From NCBI GenBank assembly GCA_026119855.1, contig JAOWBW010000428.1:496001-560000 (forward strand): a DNA stretch of 64,000 nucleotides, read 5' to 3'. The DNA comes from Campanula takesimana. Its lineage: Eukaryota > Streptophyta > Magnoliopsida > Asterales > Campanulaceae. The notes under the pieces were generated by a model that saw only the letters and a list, made by a program, of their open reading frames with translations, was not told where the DNA came from and searched no databases. Both the position numbers and the translations under genes were made by a program. Of this stretch, positions 35,164 to 46,197 are shown piece after piece. Position 1 is the first letter of the stretch; every line of letters starts with the position of its first letter.

Positions 35164-36607
35164 TGTTGGGTTTTGAGCAAACATGCGCAGCGGAATAAAC
35201 CCAAAAGCCTAGATCCGATCACGATGATTAAATTAATATGGAGATGAATTTAGAACACTAACCGTGACGGAGCTTTAAAATTCTGAGATCTTCAATCTTT
35301 GTTCTTCGCGCTTCTTCGAATCACGAACGTAGGAACGACCGAAAAACTTGGATCACGAACTTTGAAGGAGTTGATGCCAACGCCCTCTATGTTTATCCAC
35401 ACGCGAAGGAATTTCAAGAACGATTCTTGAACCGGATTGCTAGACCCAATAGAAACTATTTCTATTATGAAGGCTATATCAAAAATCAATGTTCTTGTTC
35501 TTGAGGAAGAAGAAGAACTTATTTCTTTTCTCTCTTGGAGGCTCTCTAATTGATATGGAATCAATCTCTATTGATTAGGTCGTTGTTAGGAGTTTATATA
35601 CTTATTAGTCCTAAACCTTTTAGGAGAAATAGGTTGAAACCCGTCACAACACGAAATCAGTTATTGGGCCCGAACAGGGCCTGCTCGGCCGAGTCCTTTG
35701 AGGTGCTCGGCCGAGCACCTTGCTCCAAAACAATCTGACCTTCTGATGGACACGCTCGGCCGAGTCTTATGAAGTGCTCGGCCGAGCACCATCAGAATCC
35801 TGATTTTAGCCTTTTAAATAATTCGTTCTTTTGTGTGTGACCCCATAGGATTATATTAAGTTGGCAATGAGCCCAAACACATTTGTGCTCATAAATCATG
35901 AGCGAACTCTAGCAAGCCATCATGACTACCCAATTAATATAACTTGTATAAGTTCGTGAATCCTTTATAGAACATATTACAATCTCTTTGTTTCACGATG
36001 TCTATTGAACGTAAGCCATGGTCAATGGTCAACTTACAATGTTCAATGCTTTCTCGATCCAGAATGTATTGATAGTACAAATCTTATTTGAGCACGGCCA
36101 TGCATTTCATCAACACCATTCTTCGAGTGGCCAAAGCTTGACATCTCTCTCTTACGAGGAACAAATCCCTTCTTGATTTATTACCTTTCCCTACATGAAT
36201 CCGATTACGCCAATCACATTCTTTATAGCTACCCGATTAGGGGTAACGTTTGAATATGTCAAACGTAATGTTCATCAAGTGGAAGACTGTAATAATCTCA
36301 GGTCTAAAGATTCCAGTAATATAACTATATGAGACTTAATTATGACATTGTGACCATGACATAAATCTCATATGGGTCAGTCCAGTATTTGGTCTCCAAC
36401 AAATACCCATAAGTTTAATTGTATCCCATACACCATAATCATCATATGATTATCTATTAAACTTATACTAACAATTAATCATAATTATCAGGGACGGGGA
36501 TTATTATAATAAACATGCAAAGGATATAATAATCAAACATTCAATATCTTTAATATAAATAACATTAATCGTTTTACAAAACGTGCCTAGAGCATACAAC
36601 ACCAACA
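35164..36607 (-). mobile_element. Copia LTR (5' LTR)
   Basis: 1444 bp, from TGTTGGG to CCAACA. On its right it abuts Gypsy pol at 36608 directly. The expected target duplication partner is missing because the other end of the array is truncated. Confidence 0.95.
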
Positions 36608-38739
36608 GATAGAGGCTATCGTGAACTGGGAGAGGCCTACTACTGTTAGTGAAACAAGGAGCTTTTTGGGATTGGCTGGTTACTATAGGAGATTCGTTGA
36701 AGGTTTCTCTAAATTATGTGTGCCATTGACAAGACTGACCCAAAAGGGAGTAAAATTTGTTTGGACAGAAGAGTGCGAGAAGAGTTTCCTAGAATTGAAG
36801 CAACGTTTGGTGTCTGCACCAGTTCTCACGTTACCTTCTGGATCAGACGGGTTTGTGATATATAGCGATGCGTCGATTAAAGGGTTAGGATGCGTGCTAA
36901 TGCAGAATGACAAGGTTATAGCCTATGCGTCGAGACAATTGAAGGTCCATGAAAAGAACTATCCGACTCATGATTTGGAGTTAGCCGCGGTGGTCTTTGC
37001 ATTGAAGATTTGGAGACACTACTTATATGGGACAGATTTATACGGACCATAAAAGCCTTAAGTACATCTTCACTCAGAAAGAGCTTAACATGAGGCAAAG
37101 GCGATGGCTGGAATTATTAAAAGATTATGATTGTGAAATCTTATATCATCCTGGGAAAGCCAATAAGGTGGCGAATGCGTTAAGTAGGAAGAATCATGGA
37201 ACCCTAGCGACATTAAAGCCTAAGGAGGTAAATGCATGGAGTCGCGTTGAGGTGTTAGGTGTGAATGTACGAGTACAAGGCTATATGGCACATTTGAGTG
37301 TACAGCCTACACTGTTGGATAGAATCAAAATGGCGCAAGTAACTGATGAAGAAGTGAGCAAAGTACGTGCAAACTTAGTGGAAGGAAAATGGAAGGACTT
37401 TCGTATGGGAGAGGACGGGATTGTGAGGTACCAATCAAGGATTTGGGTGCCAAGCAACGAAGACATCAAAAGAGAGATTTTAAATGAAGCCCATTGTTCG
37501 AGGTTTTCTGTGCATCCGGGAAGCACAAAAATGTATAGAGATCTGAGGGAATCTTATTGGTGGAATCATATGAAGGGAGATGTGGCAGAATTTGTGTCAA
37601 GATGTTTAGTGTGTCAACAAGTAAAAAGTGAGCATCAAAGGCCTACAGGACTATTACAGTCATTACCTATCCCTGAATGGAAGTGGGAACACATAGCTAT
37701 GGATCTAGTGATTGGATTACCGAAGACGTTGAAAGGGTATAACGCAATTTGGGTGATAGTAGATAGGCTCACTAAATCGGCCCATTTTCTGGAAATCAAG
37801 GTGACAAATTCGCTAGAAAAGATGGCTAAGTTGTATATTGATGAGATTGTAAGGTTTCATGGAATACCGGTGTCAATAGTGTCCGATAGAGATGCGCGAT
37901 TCACGTCAAAATTTTGGAAAAGTTTGCAACAAGCTTTGGGGACAGAGTTGACAATGAGTACAGCTTTTCACCCGCAGACCGATGAACAGTCAGAAAGAAC
38001 TATCCAAACGTTGGAGGATATGCTACGAGCTACATCTTTAGATTGGCAAGGGACTTGGGATGAACATTTGCCATTGGTAGAGTTCGCATATAATAACAGT
38101 TTCCATGCTAGTATTGGAATGGCACCGTACGAGGCACTGTATGGGCGAAAGTGAAGATCACCGACTTGTTGGGACGAAGTGGGTGAAAGGAAGTTGACTG
38201 GACCAAATTGTCCAAGTGACGGCGGACAAGGTACAACAGATAAGAAATTGGCTTTTGACTGCGCAGAGCAGACAGAAATCCTATGCTGATCGTAGAAGAC
38301 GTGATTTAGAATTTCAAATCGGGGATCGAGTATTTTTGAAGATCTCGCCAACAAAAGGAATTATGAGATTTGGTATTCGCGGGAAGTTAAGCCCGAGGTA
38401 CGTGGGACCGTTCGAAATTTTGGAAAGAGTTGGGGCAGTGGCTTATAAGTTAGCCCTACCGCCTGTACTAGCGGGAGTACATAATGTGTTCCATGTGTCG
38501 ATGTTAAGGAAGTACATTCCCGACCCAAGCCATGTGATCGAGTATAAGCAGCTAGAGTTCGAGCTGATTTAAGCTATGATGAAAGGCCTGTAAAGATTGT
38601 CGACCGCAAGGATCAGATTTTAAGGAAAAGAGTGATTCCTTATGTAAAAGTGCAATGGAGCAACCATACAGAAAGAGAAGCTACATGGGAGCTCGAGAGC
38701 GAGATGCGAGAAACATATCCCGACCTATTTTCAGAATGA
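36608..38739 (+). pseudogene. Gypsy pol 3' part, + strand arm
   Basis: It starts inside the reverse transcriptase/RNase H connection and continues through RNase H, the integrase zinc region (HCSRFSVHPGSTKMYRDL, CLVCQQVK), the catalytic core and the chromodomain-like tail, ending at TGA 38737-38739. Compared with the inverted arm it has an 8-bp deletion near 37029, a stop codon (TGA at about 38152), a 2-bp deletion near 38207 and a 1-bp deletion near 38553. The arms therefore decayed independently after the inversion. Confidence 0.88.
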
Positions 38740-38782
38740 CGAGTTCGGTTTGGAGGACCAAACCCTTTTAAGGAGGTAAGAA

Positions 38783-39237
38783 TGTAACAACCGGCCTCTT
38801 TTAATTATTTATTAAGGTATTGGGCTGTTATTAATTAAATTATGGATTGGGTTTAAAGTTGGCCCAAACTAATTAAAACCCAATAAGGTTAGTTAACCTT
38901 TTTATAATAGGAATGGGAAACCCTATTACTATATATTAATTTAAAACCCTCTCTTCTTTACTAATCACAAAAGAAAATAAAAATTAAGAGAACGGACAGT
39001 GAGGGCGGCGGCGAGAGAGCAGAGGCCGAGAGAGAAAGAGAAGGCGGAGGAGAAGAGAGGCGGTCCCGATCGTTCAATAAGGTACTCCCAATCGCTTAAT
39101 CTCTTCTCTCTAAGCTTAATCATCTAGAATTCTTGCGTAAGAACCCTAATAGTAAAAGAATTGATCAAACTAGGTTTTGATTATGTTGGGTTTAAGAATG
39201 ATGATGATGTACAGGAAGTGTGTGTGCGTCTGTGTGC

Positions 39238-39268
<31 letters not shown>

Positions 39269-40783
39269 GTGTGTTGTGGGCAGTATGTGCCGCTTGTGAG
39301 TGTGTGGACAGTGTGTGTAGTGTGGTTGTGTGTGTTAGTGTGTGTTTGAGAAACTGTTTTAGTGTGTGTTGTGTGTATGCGTGTATTTGTGTGTGTGTAT
39401 TGTGATAGTGAAATTTGTGTGTGTTGTGATCAATAACATAGAGGGCTGTGAATAAGTGTTCTGTGGGTAAAATTGCATAGCTTGAATTTGGAATTGGGAA
39501 TTGAAAATAGCAAAACCCTAGATGTGATTTGATGAAACCCTAGGGATATTTTGGGTAAAATCTTAAGGGTATTTTGGTAACCTAAAAGGGTATTTTGGGT
39601 ATAATATAAATGGGTAATATACGAAACACTAGAATATGTATTAACCTTAGAAATGAGTTAAAGAGAATAACTCGTAGGTTAATAATAAGAGAAAGTAAAG
39701 TATTTTGGGGACGGAAGTAAATAGTGTTACTTTTGTCTAAGAAAGTTATTTTCGCATGATTGTAGATTCGTGCGCGTGGCATTGAAAAGAGGATTAAGCA
39801 AGCCAAGGTAAGGGATTACGTTCCTTAGTTCTTGAATGTCTCAATCCTTTAATGTAGGATTCCTTTATATTCTTTCATGAGTAGTTACCTAGTGGCGGTA
39901 ACATTAGTATTCTTAAAAGTTGTGAACGTCTTTGAATGACTCTTACCCTTTGATATGTTTTAAAGCAATGGGTACCAAAATATCTTTGAAATTGTATGGT
40001 GTTCTCGTACCTTGAACACTAAGTTGAAACCTTACTATATCTGAATTTGGTATAGATTTGCCATATCTTAATTTGGTATAGGCGTTCGCTTGGTCTGAAT
40101 TGAAAAAGGACTAAGTAGGGTAGTCTGGTCTGAAATGAAAAGGACTAGACTTTTATACTGCTTATTGAAATAGTGATTATCATGATAAATCTTACCTAAA
40201 TGCCCTGCTCAGGCATTGTACCTGAAATGGTGACGTTATCTTGGGATTGACGGACTTGAAAGTAAATGCCACACTTCTTTTGAAAAAAAGTTATTGTTAA
40301 CTGTTTGAACCTTAGCAGTTAACTTGTTGTTTAATGAAAGCGTATCTTTGAAAATATTATTGTTGTTCGTTCTTCCGGTCATCTCTCCTTAGAACCCGGA
40401 GAGATCCCGTATGAACTTACTGAGCATTGTTCGCTCACCCCTTCCATAATATTTGTTCTCCAGGATATAAATAGGAGAAGGTCTCGAAGGACAAAAGAGG
40501 AGTTGTTGAGGTGATAATGAAGACCATTGATGACGAAGTTTAAGAAGTTTTAGTAGTAGTCAGAATGGATTGTTATGAATGTTTATTTTGAATGTTGGTT
40601 ATGTCTAGCCGTTGGAGTTTTAAAAGACAGTTAAATTCGCTTCCGTTATTTATTTTGAATAGTGGTTAGAGATACTAGCCGTTGATGTTTGAATTATGGT
40701 TTAAGACCGTTGTTTTCCCGCGTTTGGGGACGGATTTTATTAATTAAAGGATATTATATTACTCCGAAATTCGGGGTGTTACA
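38783..40783 (+). mobile_element. Gypsy 3' LTR, complete
   Basis: 2001 bp, from TGTAACAACCGG to GGGGTGTTACA. A purine tract (AAGGAGGTAAGAA) precedes it. It contains the GT-rich tract 39219-39420. By eye it differs from the 5' LTR fragment by roughly ten substitutions over 0.83 kb, so this insertion is older than the Copia copies it contains. Confidence 0.95.
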
Positions 40784-41025
40784 CAATAACTAAGGAAAAA
40801 GAATAAAATAAGAAAAATGTGTGGTAGAAAATGAAGAGAGAGAATGAGTGGCGTGAATGGTAGTGTTGGTTGAATAAATTGAGTGGTGTAAAATGAAGAG
40901 AGAGAATGAGTGGTGGGGTAGATTCAATATAAAATTATAAAAAGTTTGCTATTTTGGGGAGGTCTCAAGTGAACTAGGACAGACCAAAATGGAAAAAAGT
41001 CTCAAATGAACCGAGACGGAGGGAG

Positions 41026-41433
41026 TATACAATTAACTTAGAAATGTTTGACATATGAGCTTGCATAGGTGATTAACAAAGGCTAAAATGGATACACGAT
41101 GTTACATTGTTACTCAATTCCTAACCTGGAAAATTAATGTTTTCGTAGAAGTAAAACAGATATGATAAACAGAATTAGAATGGGACTAGGTTGAGAAGTT
41201 GTTGGCATTCATAAACGAGGGAGTTTGTGAACAGTATTTAGAGAAAACTACTGCATAAAACCATAAGAGATACTGTACAAGACTTATAATATTTGTGGAG
41301 CTGCTGGTATACATCTTACTTAGAGGCTAATATGGGCATTCTTGAGGTTGTAAAGCTCTTTCAGAGGTTAGGATGACCCCAATGATGGTTGTGGAGAAGT
41401 ACTAGTGTTGGATGCATGGAACTTTTAAGGAAC
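41026..41433. other. Unit 2 sequence equivalent to MYCBP introns 3-4
   Basis: It aligns with 10430-10765, then jumps at about 41240 to sequence equivalent to 12685 onward. The exon 4 region and the MULE site are deleted here. No coding sequence. Confidence 0.75.
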
Positions 41434-43019
41434 ACTCCGTCCCCAGAAAGTTAGTCACTTTTTTTTCCTTGTTACTATACGAATGAATACTGGGCAATAA
41501 TTTAGACTACTTTTAATTATGCTAATGGAAATTTACAGCTTGTTATTGATAAACCATTATTGATATTATTAATACCAATTTTTAGATTTTATTAAGTTAA
41601 TTAAGAGTAACTAGTTGGAGCTTACGTTGGAGCGGACCGCATGGAGCGGACCGAGACCGATTGGAATCGACGAGCTTGACCAAGTCAACTGAATGAGATC
41701 AAGATCAAGCCAAATAAAGATAGAATCAAGAGATTATATTTTACCTTATTTATTAGATGTAGTTTAGGAATAGAATATATCTTACCTTATTTAGTGGATG
41801 TAAATTAGGAAGAAGAGTATTGACCAAGTATTAAGGGTTTAGGTTTGTGTATAAATAGATGCTTAGGCAATTGTAAATTCTTGAGAGCGAATAAATGTAT
41901 ATTATCATACTCCTCTCCACCGATATATTTCTCAACATGGTATCAGAGCCTCTGATATGGAGGGCCTGACTATCAATATGCTTCCACGACGAATACCCGC
42001 CGTTGCCATGAATCGGCAACATGGCGGAGATGAAGAGATGACGGGAGGAGCCCATGAAAGCCTCTTCGCGGCACGGAATGAACGATGCGTTGAGGAGGGA
42101 CCCGTTCATGACGACCTGAGGAACAGAAACCGGCAGCGACGGTGGTGGTGCTGAAGCTGGCGGCGGCAGTTTTTCCCGCGAAGAAAACCCTAATAAAGGG
42201 GGAGAACAACGGAATGAAATCGACCGGTGTTGGTGCGCGAATTTAATTGGTGCCTAACTCCTGGGAATTTGCAGCAAATTCATGGTTGGAATTTGTCGAA
42301 GAATGAAGACCTCGATGACCGTTGTGGTAGCGGTGGAGTCGTGGCTGGCGGTGAAAGATTGGCAAAAGGACAGATCGGAGATTTGGCAAGCTGCGGGATA
42401 GGGTGAAAACCCTAACGGCGACGAAGATTTAAAAAAAAAAAAAAACTGGGCTGCGTGAGTTGCAGATTGTGAGTTAAGTTGTTCGGACACTTGTGTGATC
42501 AACGTTGCACACAAGTGGACTGTAGATTGAAAAAAAAAAAAAAACTGAATTTTCCCCGTTTTGATTGTCATATTGGCAAGTTGGGTATCTACGTTGTAGA
42601 TCCTCCAACTTGAGGGGGGAGTTGGAGCTTACGATGGAGCGGACCGCGTGGAGCGGACCGAGACCGAATGGAATCGACGAGCTTGACCAAGTCAACTGAA
42701 TGAGATCAAGATCAAGCCAAATAAAGATAGAATCAAGAGATTATATTTTACCTTATTTATTAGATATAGTTTACGAATAGAATATATCTTACCTTATTTA
42801 GTGGATGTAAATTATGAAGAAGAGTATTGACCAAGTATTAAGGGTTTAGGTTTGTGTATAAATAGAGGCTTAGGCAATTGTAAATTCTTGAGAGTGAATA
42901 AACATATATTATCATACTCCTCTCCACCGATATATTTCTCAACATAACTTCAATCATTGCTTGCTCAAGGTTTTTTTAAACTAACAATGAAAAAAGACTA
43001 TCTTTACGGGACAAGGGAG
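41434..43019. mobile_element. Stowaway-like MITE, split by a short Copia element
   Basis: The left part (41434-41612) and right part (42945-43019) carry degenerate inverted ends (ACACTCCGTCCCC; reverse complement ACTCCCTTGTCCC), and the interior resembles the MITEs at 8126 and 9945. It is absent from unit 1. Confidence 0.72.
41613..42944 (+). mobile_element. Short non-autonomous Copia-type element, 1332 bp
   Basis: Two 325-bp LTRs (41613-41937, 42620-42944) begin AGTTGGAGC and end CTCAACA, with few differences. A primer-binding site TGGTATCAGAGCC follows the first LTR, and a purine tract (TTGAGGGGGG) precedes the second. A perfect 5-bp duplication TAACT flanks it (41608-41612, 42945-42949). 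The 0.68-kb interior has no retrotransposon protein; a 65-codon + frame at 41957-42154 is not recognised. The LTR starts AG instead of the usual TG in both copies. Near the LTR start, GGAGCGGACCG is repeated at 15-bp spacing. Confidence 0.93.
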
Positions 43020-43803
43020 TTTGTGGTGGCTTCTGAAAGAGATGTCTTTTGGACATGATATTTGAGGTATTTAGCAAGCACAATATGATTTCCTAGATGA
43101 CAGAGAAAATGTGCTTGTTTAATTACGTTACAGGAACACAGACGTTATTTTTTGTCAGCACTGAAGGATTTTTTCTATAATTGGTTTTCTGACGTTTGAT
43201 AACATAATGGGGGGAAACCTCTTGCATTTAAATGCAAGGGAAGGCTGTCGACATTAACCCCATGCATAGTGAGAGCTCTTGTAGTGTCAAGTTGAACTTT
43301 TGATAATCTGAGGGGAAGATGATTGCTAATAGTTTGCATTATCAGTAGTTGCCTGAGACTTAGTAAAACCTTTGCACTTCTCGTATTATATGTAAAGAGG
43401 GAAAATAATTTGATTGAAAAATCAAATCAAACTATTTTTCTGATGCGGTCTAACTTTCCAATTTTGTGATGCACTCTAACACTGATGTTCCATTTTAAAG
43501 ATTATTGTTATTTTAGTATCAAATTCATGATAGAAGACATTCTAGTTGTGTGCTCGTCTTTTGTTCTGAAGTCGATGTCTATAACTCTGATCGGAGAACA
43601 TAGTTGGATACATCTTTATGATACTGTCAAACTCTGATCTTTCATCTTTATGGTGGACTGCTTCCTTTTCATATGATCAATTTCACCTCTTTTATCTGGT
43701 CTTACCTTTGCATCAAGTTGTTTCCTCCGCTCTGAAAAAGAACTGCTTCCGAGTTTTTTTTTTTTTTTTTTTTTAATATGCTGTGATATTCTCCTTTTGA
43801 CAG

Positions 43804-43887
43804 TTTGAAGAATTGAAAACTTCCCATGTCGTGGAATCTTCAAAGGAGACGCTTGGTGTGGAAGCCCGAAGAGATGTGTCCGAATGA
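43804..43887 (+). pseudogene. MYCBP exon 5 relic (unit 2)
   Basis: It is preceded by CTCCTTTTGACAG and ends at TGA 43885-43887. The reading frame is intact (28 codons with the stop) with a few substitutions relative to 14015-14098. Exons 1, 2 and 4 are absent from this unit, so it is a stranded exon. Confidence 0.9.
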
Positions 43888-45081
43888 GTTTACAAACTAC
43901 AAGTACTTGAACAATGTCAATATTAGTCTGTTTCTCTGAAGTTTCGAGGTTTTTTCGTTTCTTTTATCATAGAAACTGCCTGAGAGTTTCTTGACTTTAT
44001 GCGGATTTATATACATGAAGTTTCGAGTTTTTTTTTTTTTTTTTTATATATTTACTGTATAGTATCTGATTATACGTTGCTATTGTGTGAATGTGATGAC
44101 CTACTGATGTAATATCAATACTTGTAATGCACATTTCTAAAGCACAAGCAAATTGTCAAGTCAACTGTCACTTATTAGGGTACAGAGGGAGAGAAACTAA
44201 CTTGGAATTGGCAAGGCTAAGCTTGTCTAGACTCCATATTTGGACTTTTATCTAGTTAAAACGTAAAAGGTGAATCTCATCTATGTAATATCAAAACTTG
44301 TAACGACTCTTATATGACTGGGTGCACGTGCACCCGATACCATAAATGTGGATCCACCCTTGTTAGTAAGCCATGGTCCATCTCGAATATTGTCCAAGAA
44401 ACAGAGTTGCGCCCTACCCTTGTAAGCATTCGCCTCAAAGGAACTAGGCTCTCTACGAAACGTACCGAATCAAAGCTTAAATCACCAGATGTTTCTACTC
44501 GTTACAATTGTTGGTTTATTGGTTAAGCATCACCTGAAATGATTCCATTTTAATGGCTCTTTGGTCAAAGGGAAGACTATATACAAACTAAGTAACCAGA
44601 TTGGTATGAATATCTGGCATGTGACATCTGACTGCATAGCAATTGAAATGTCAGCCGTTGGATCTAACTTTAAGGGTATGATGGTGTTTTGACCTCTCCG
44701 CTCCCACTAACAAGAGGCCTTCCAATTTACTTGGCTTAGTCTGCGTGTTTGATGCAACTGGAGTGACATGATTTTCAACTGCACCGGCCCCAATTTTAAT
44801 TTCTCATCACCAACATGTAGAAAAATTACACATTCTACTCTATTAAGAGGGTAAACATGATCAGAAAACAAAGTGATGCTTGTATATACTGGAATTTGTT
44901 GCAGTTCTCCATTCCTCCCTGCTCTCCTGCATACTCTAAAGAGACTTGCTATCTTTTTCAGAAAAAGGAGAACTCAACAATAAAACATTTTCTTCAATAC
45001 TTATTATATTATAGTAATGAAAATTAGACATCGGAATTCTCATTGGATGTGATTGAACCTCAAACCTTTCATACGAAAAGC
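43888..45081. other. Spacer between exon 5 relic and F-box gene C
   Basis: Homologous to 14099-14930 plus 16977-17342, without the Gypsy solo LTR. It contains the conserved palindrome GGGTGCACGTGCACCC at 44320-44335. Nothing else is recognisable. Confidence 0.6.
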
Positions 45082-46197
45082 TTACTGTTCCTCGAGTAAA
45101 ACTAGGCTCTCCGTGAAAGCCACCATATGAAATCTAAACCCACGAAGCCCAGTGTTCTTGTGTCGTCCGTCCCCAGGATCGCACAAGAAATATTCCATTT
45201 TGTGATTCTGATAAATAATATCCCCATCAGTGGTCAAACCAGTCACCCTGTAAATCCCTTCCCTTGCCACAAACTTGAACTGCTTAACCCAAGACTCAGC
45301 AACACCATACTCCATCATCACCCACATGTAACAACAATTAATCATTCCATCATCATCAGGGCTGCCATTAATAACCATACAAAGTGATCCATGGAACCCT
45401 GCAAGAGCTTCAGAGTGTATTCCAATTCCATTGTAACAACTAGCAGGCAACATCAGTTCTTGAAAAACCTCGTTACTGAAATCAAAAGACAAGATCAAAT
45501 GGTGATCAGGACCCTTAGGACGGTTCGCAATCCAATGAATAGCTCCATTCACAAACGCCGTGGATGATCTATGAGCTCTGCACGAGACAGTAGCTTCAAC
45601 CCTCCTCCATGAGTTTGTGCGCAAAGTATAGACCTCAATCTCGGATTGCCTTTGACCAAAACGCTTTTCCTTAATGTCCCAGAAGTATGAAAACCGGACA
45701 ATCTTATGATCACCACTCACATGGTCAAATCCTAAACCGAGAACAACCCATGTCCGCATCTCAAAAAATTCCGGTCTGACATGTGGAGACCTGGGAAGGG
45801 TCTTGAATTTTCTGACGGATGGATTCCATAAATACAAAATCCGTCCAAAGTGGTTACTATCATCATCTGTCAAGCAAAGCATTCCACTACAAGATCCAGC
45901 TACAGTCATATGTAAGGACTCATAATCAAAAGGAAATGGTAAGCTGAAATTTTCAGCCAATGTGCGGGTACAACACATAACAGTGCACATCTGTGGGTCA
46001 CACCGGCTCAATGGTATGTACAAGAGACATCCCTTGTTCTGCATCTTGATTCGATTAAGGTGGGAGGCGATGAAACCACGATCAGTAATGAGAGAGTACC
46101 ATGATTTGCAGACGGATCTTGAATTAATCAACGTTTTAACTGGTAGTCGTTCGAGTATATCTCTTAATATTTCTTGAGGTAGAGCTCTGGATGACAT
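45082..46197 (-). CDS. F-box protein C with F-box-associated domain, intact
   Basis: 371-aa single-exon frame. The F-box is at about residues 5-48 (LPQEILRDILERLPVKTLIN, then SVCKSWYSLITDRGFI). The F-box-associated domain follows (LYLWNPSVRKFKTLPRSP, GLGFDHVSGDHKIVRFSYF, FVNGAIHWIA, YQNHKMEYFLCDPGDG). It is the full-length counterpart of broken gene A and a more distant paralogue of B. By family it should be an SCF substrate receptor. The ATG at 46197 is followed by codons TCA TCC, where gene A has TAA TCT. Confidence 0.92.
   Translation of the reverse strand: MSSRALPQEILRDILERLPVKTLINSRSVCKSWYSLITDRGFIASHLNRIKMQNKGCLLYIPLSRCDPQMCTVMCCTRTLAENFSLPFPFDYESLHMTVAGSCSGMLCLTDDDSNHFGRILYLWNPSVRKFKTLPRSPHVRPEFFEMRTWVVLGLGFDHVSGDHKIVRFSYFWDIKEKRFGQRQSEIEVYTLRTNSWRRVEATVSCRAHRSSTAFVNGAIHWIANRPKGPDHHLILSFDFSNEVFQELMLPASCYNGIGIHSEALAGFHGSLCMVINGSPDDDGMINCCYMWVMMEYGVAESWVKQFKFVAREGIYRVTGLTTDGDIIYQNHKMEYFLCDPGDGRHKNTGLRGFRFHMVAFTESLVLLEEQ

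Larger units (their letters stand above)
21644..40783 (+). mobile_element. Rearranged Gypsy element, fold-back, containing a Copia array
   Basis: The outer ends are a 5' LTR fragment (21644-22475, + orientation) and a complete 3' LTR (38783-40783), flanked by the 5-bp duplication CAATA (21639-21643, 40784-40788), so the outer boundaries are those of one insertion. Inside, the 5' LTR fragment joins at 22473-22475 to an inverted partial LTR (22473-23703) and an inverted 3' pol segment (23747 to about 26187). Then come the Copia array (about 26189-36607) and a + strand 3' pol segment (36608-38739). Gag, protease and most of the reverse transcriptase are missing. The two pol arms form a 3.4-kb inverted repeat. 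Confidence 0.9.
21598..41025. mobile_element. Stowaway MITE split by the 19-kb Gypsy complex
   Basis: The left part is 21598-21643 and the right part 40784-41025. Ends CTCCCTCCGTCTCACC and GAGACGGAGGGAG are inverted repeats, with TA on both sides. The uninterrupted orthologue is at 49381-49665 (285 bp), and the unit 1 site is empty. The Gypsy insertion point duplicates CAATA of the MITE. Confidence 0.92.
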
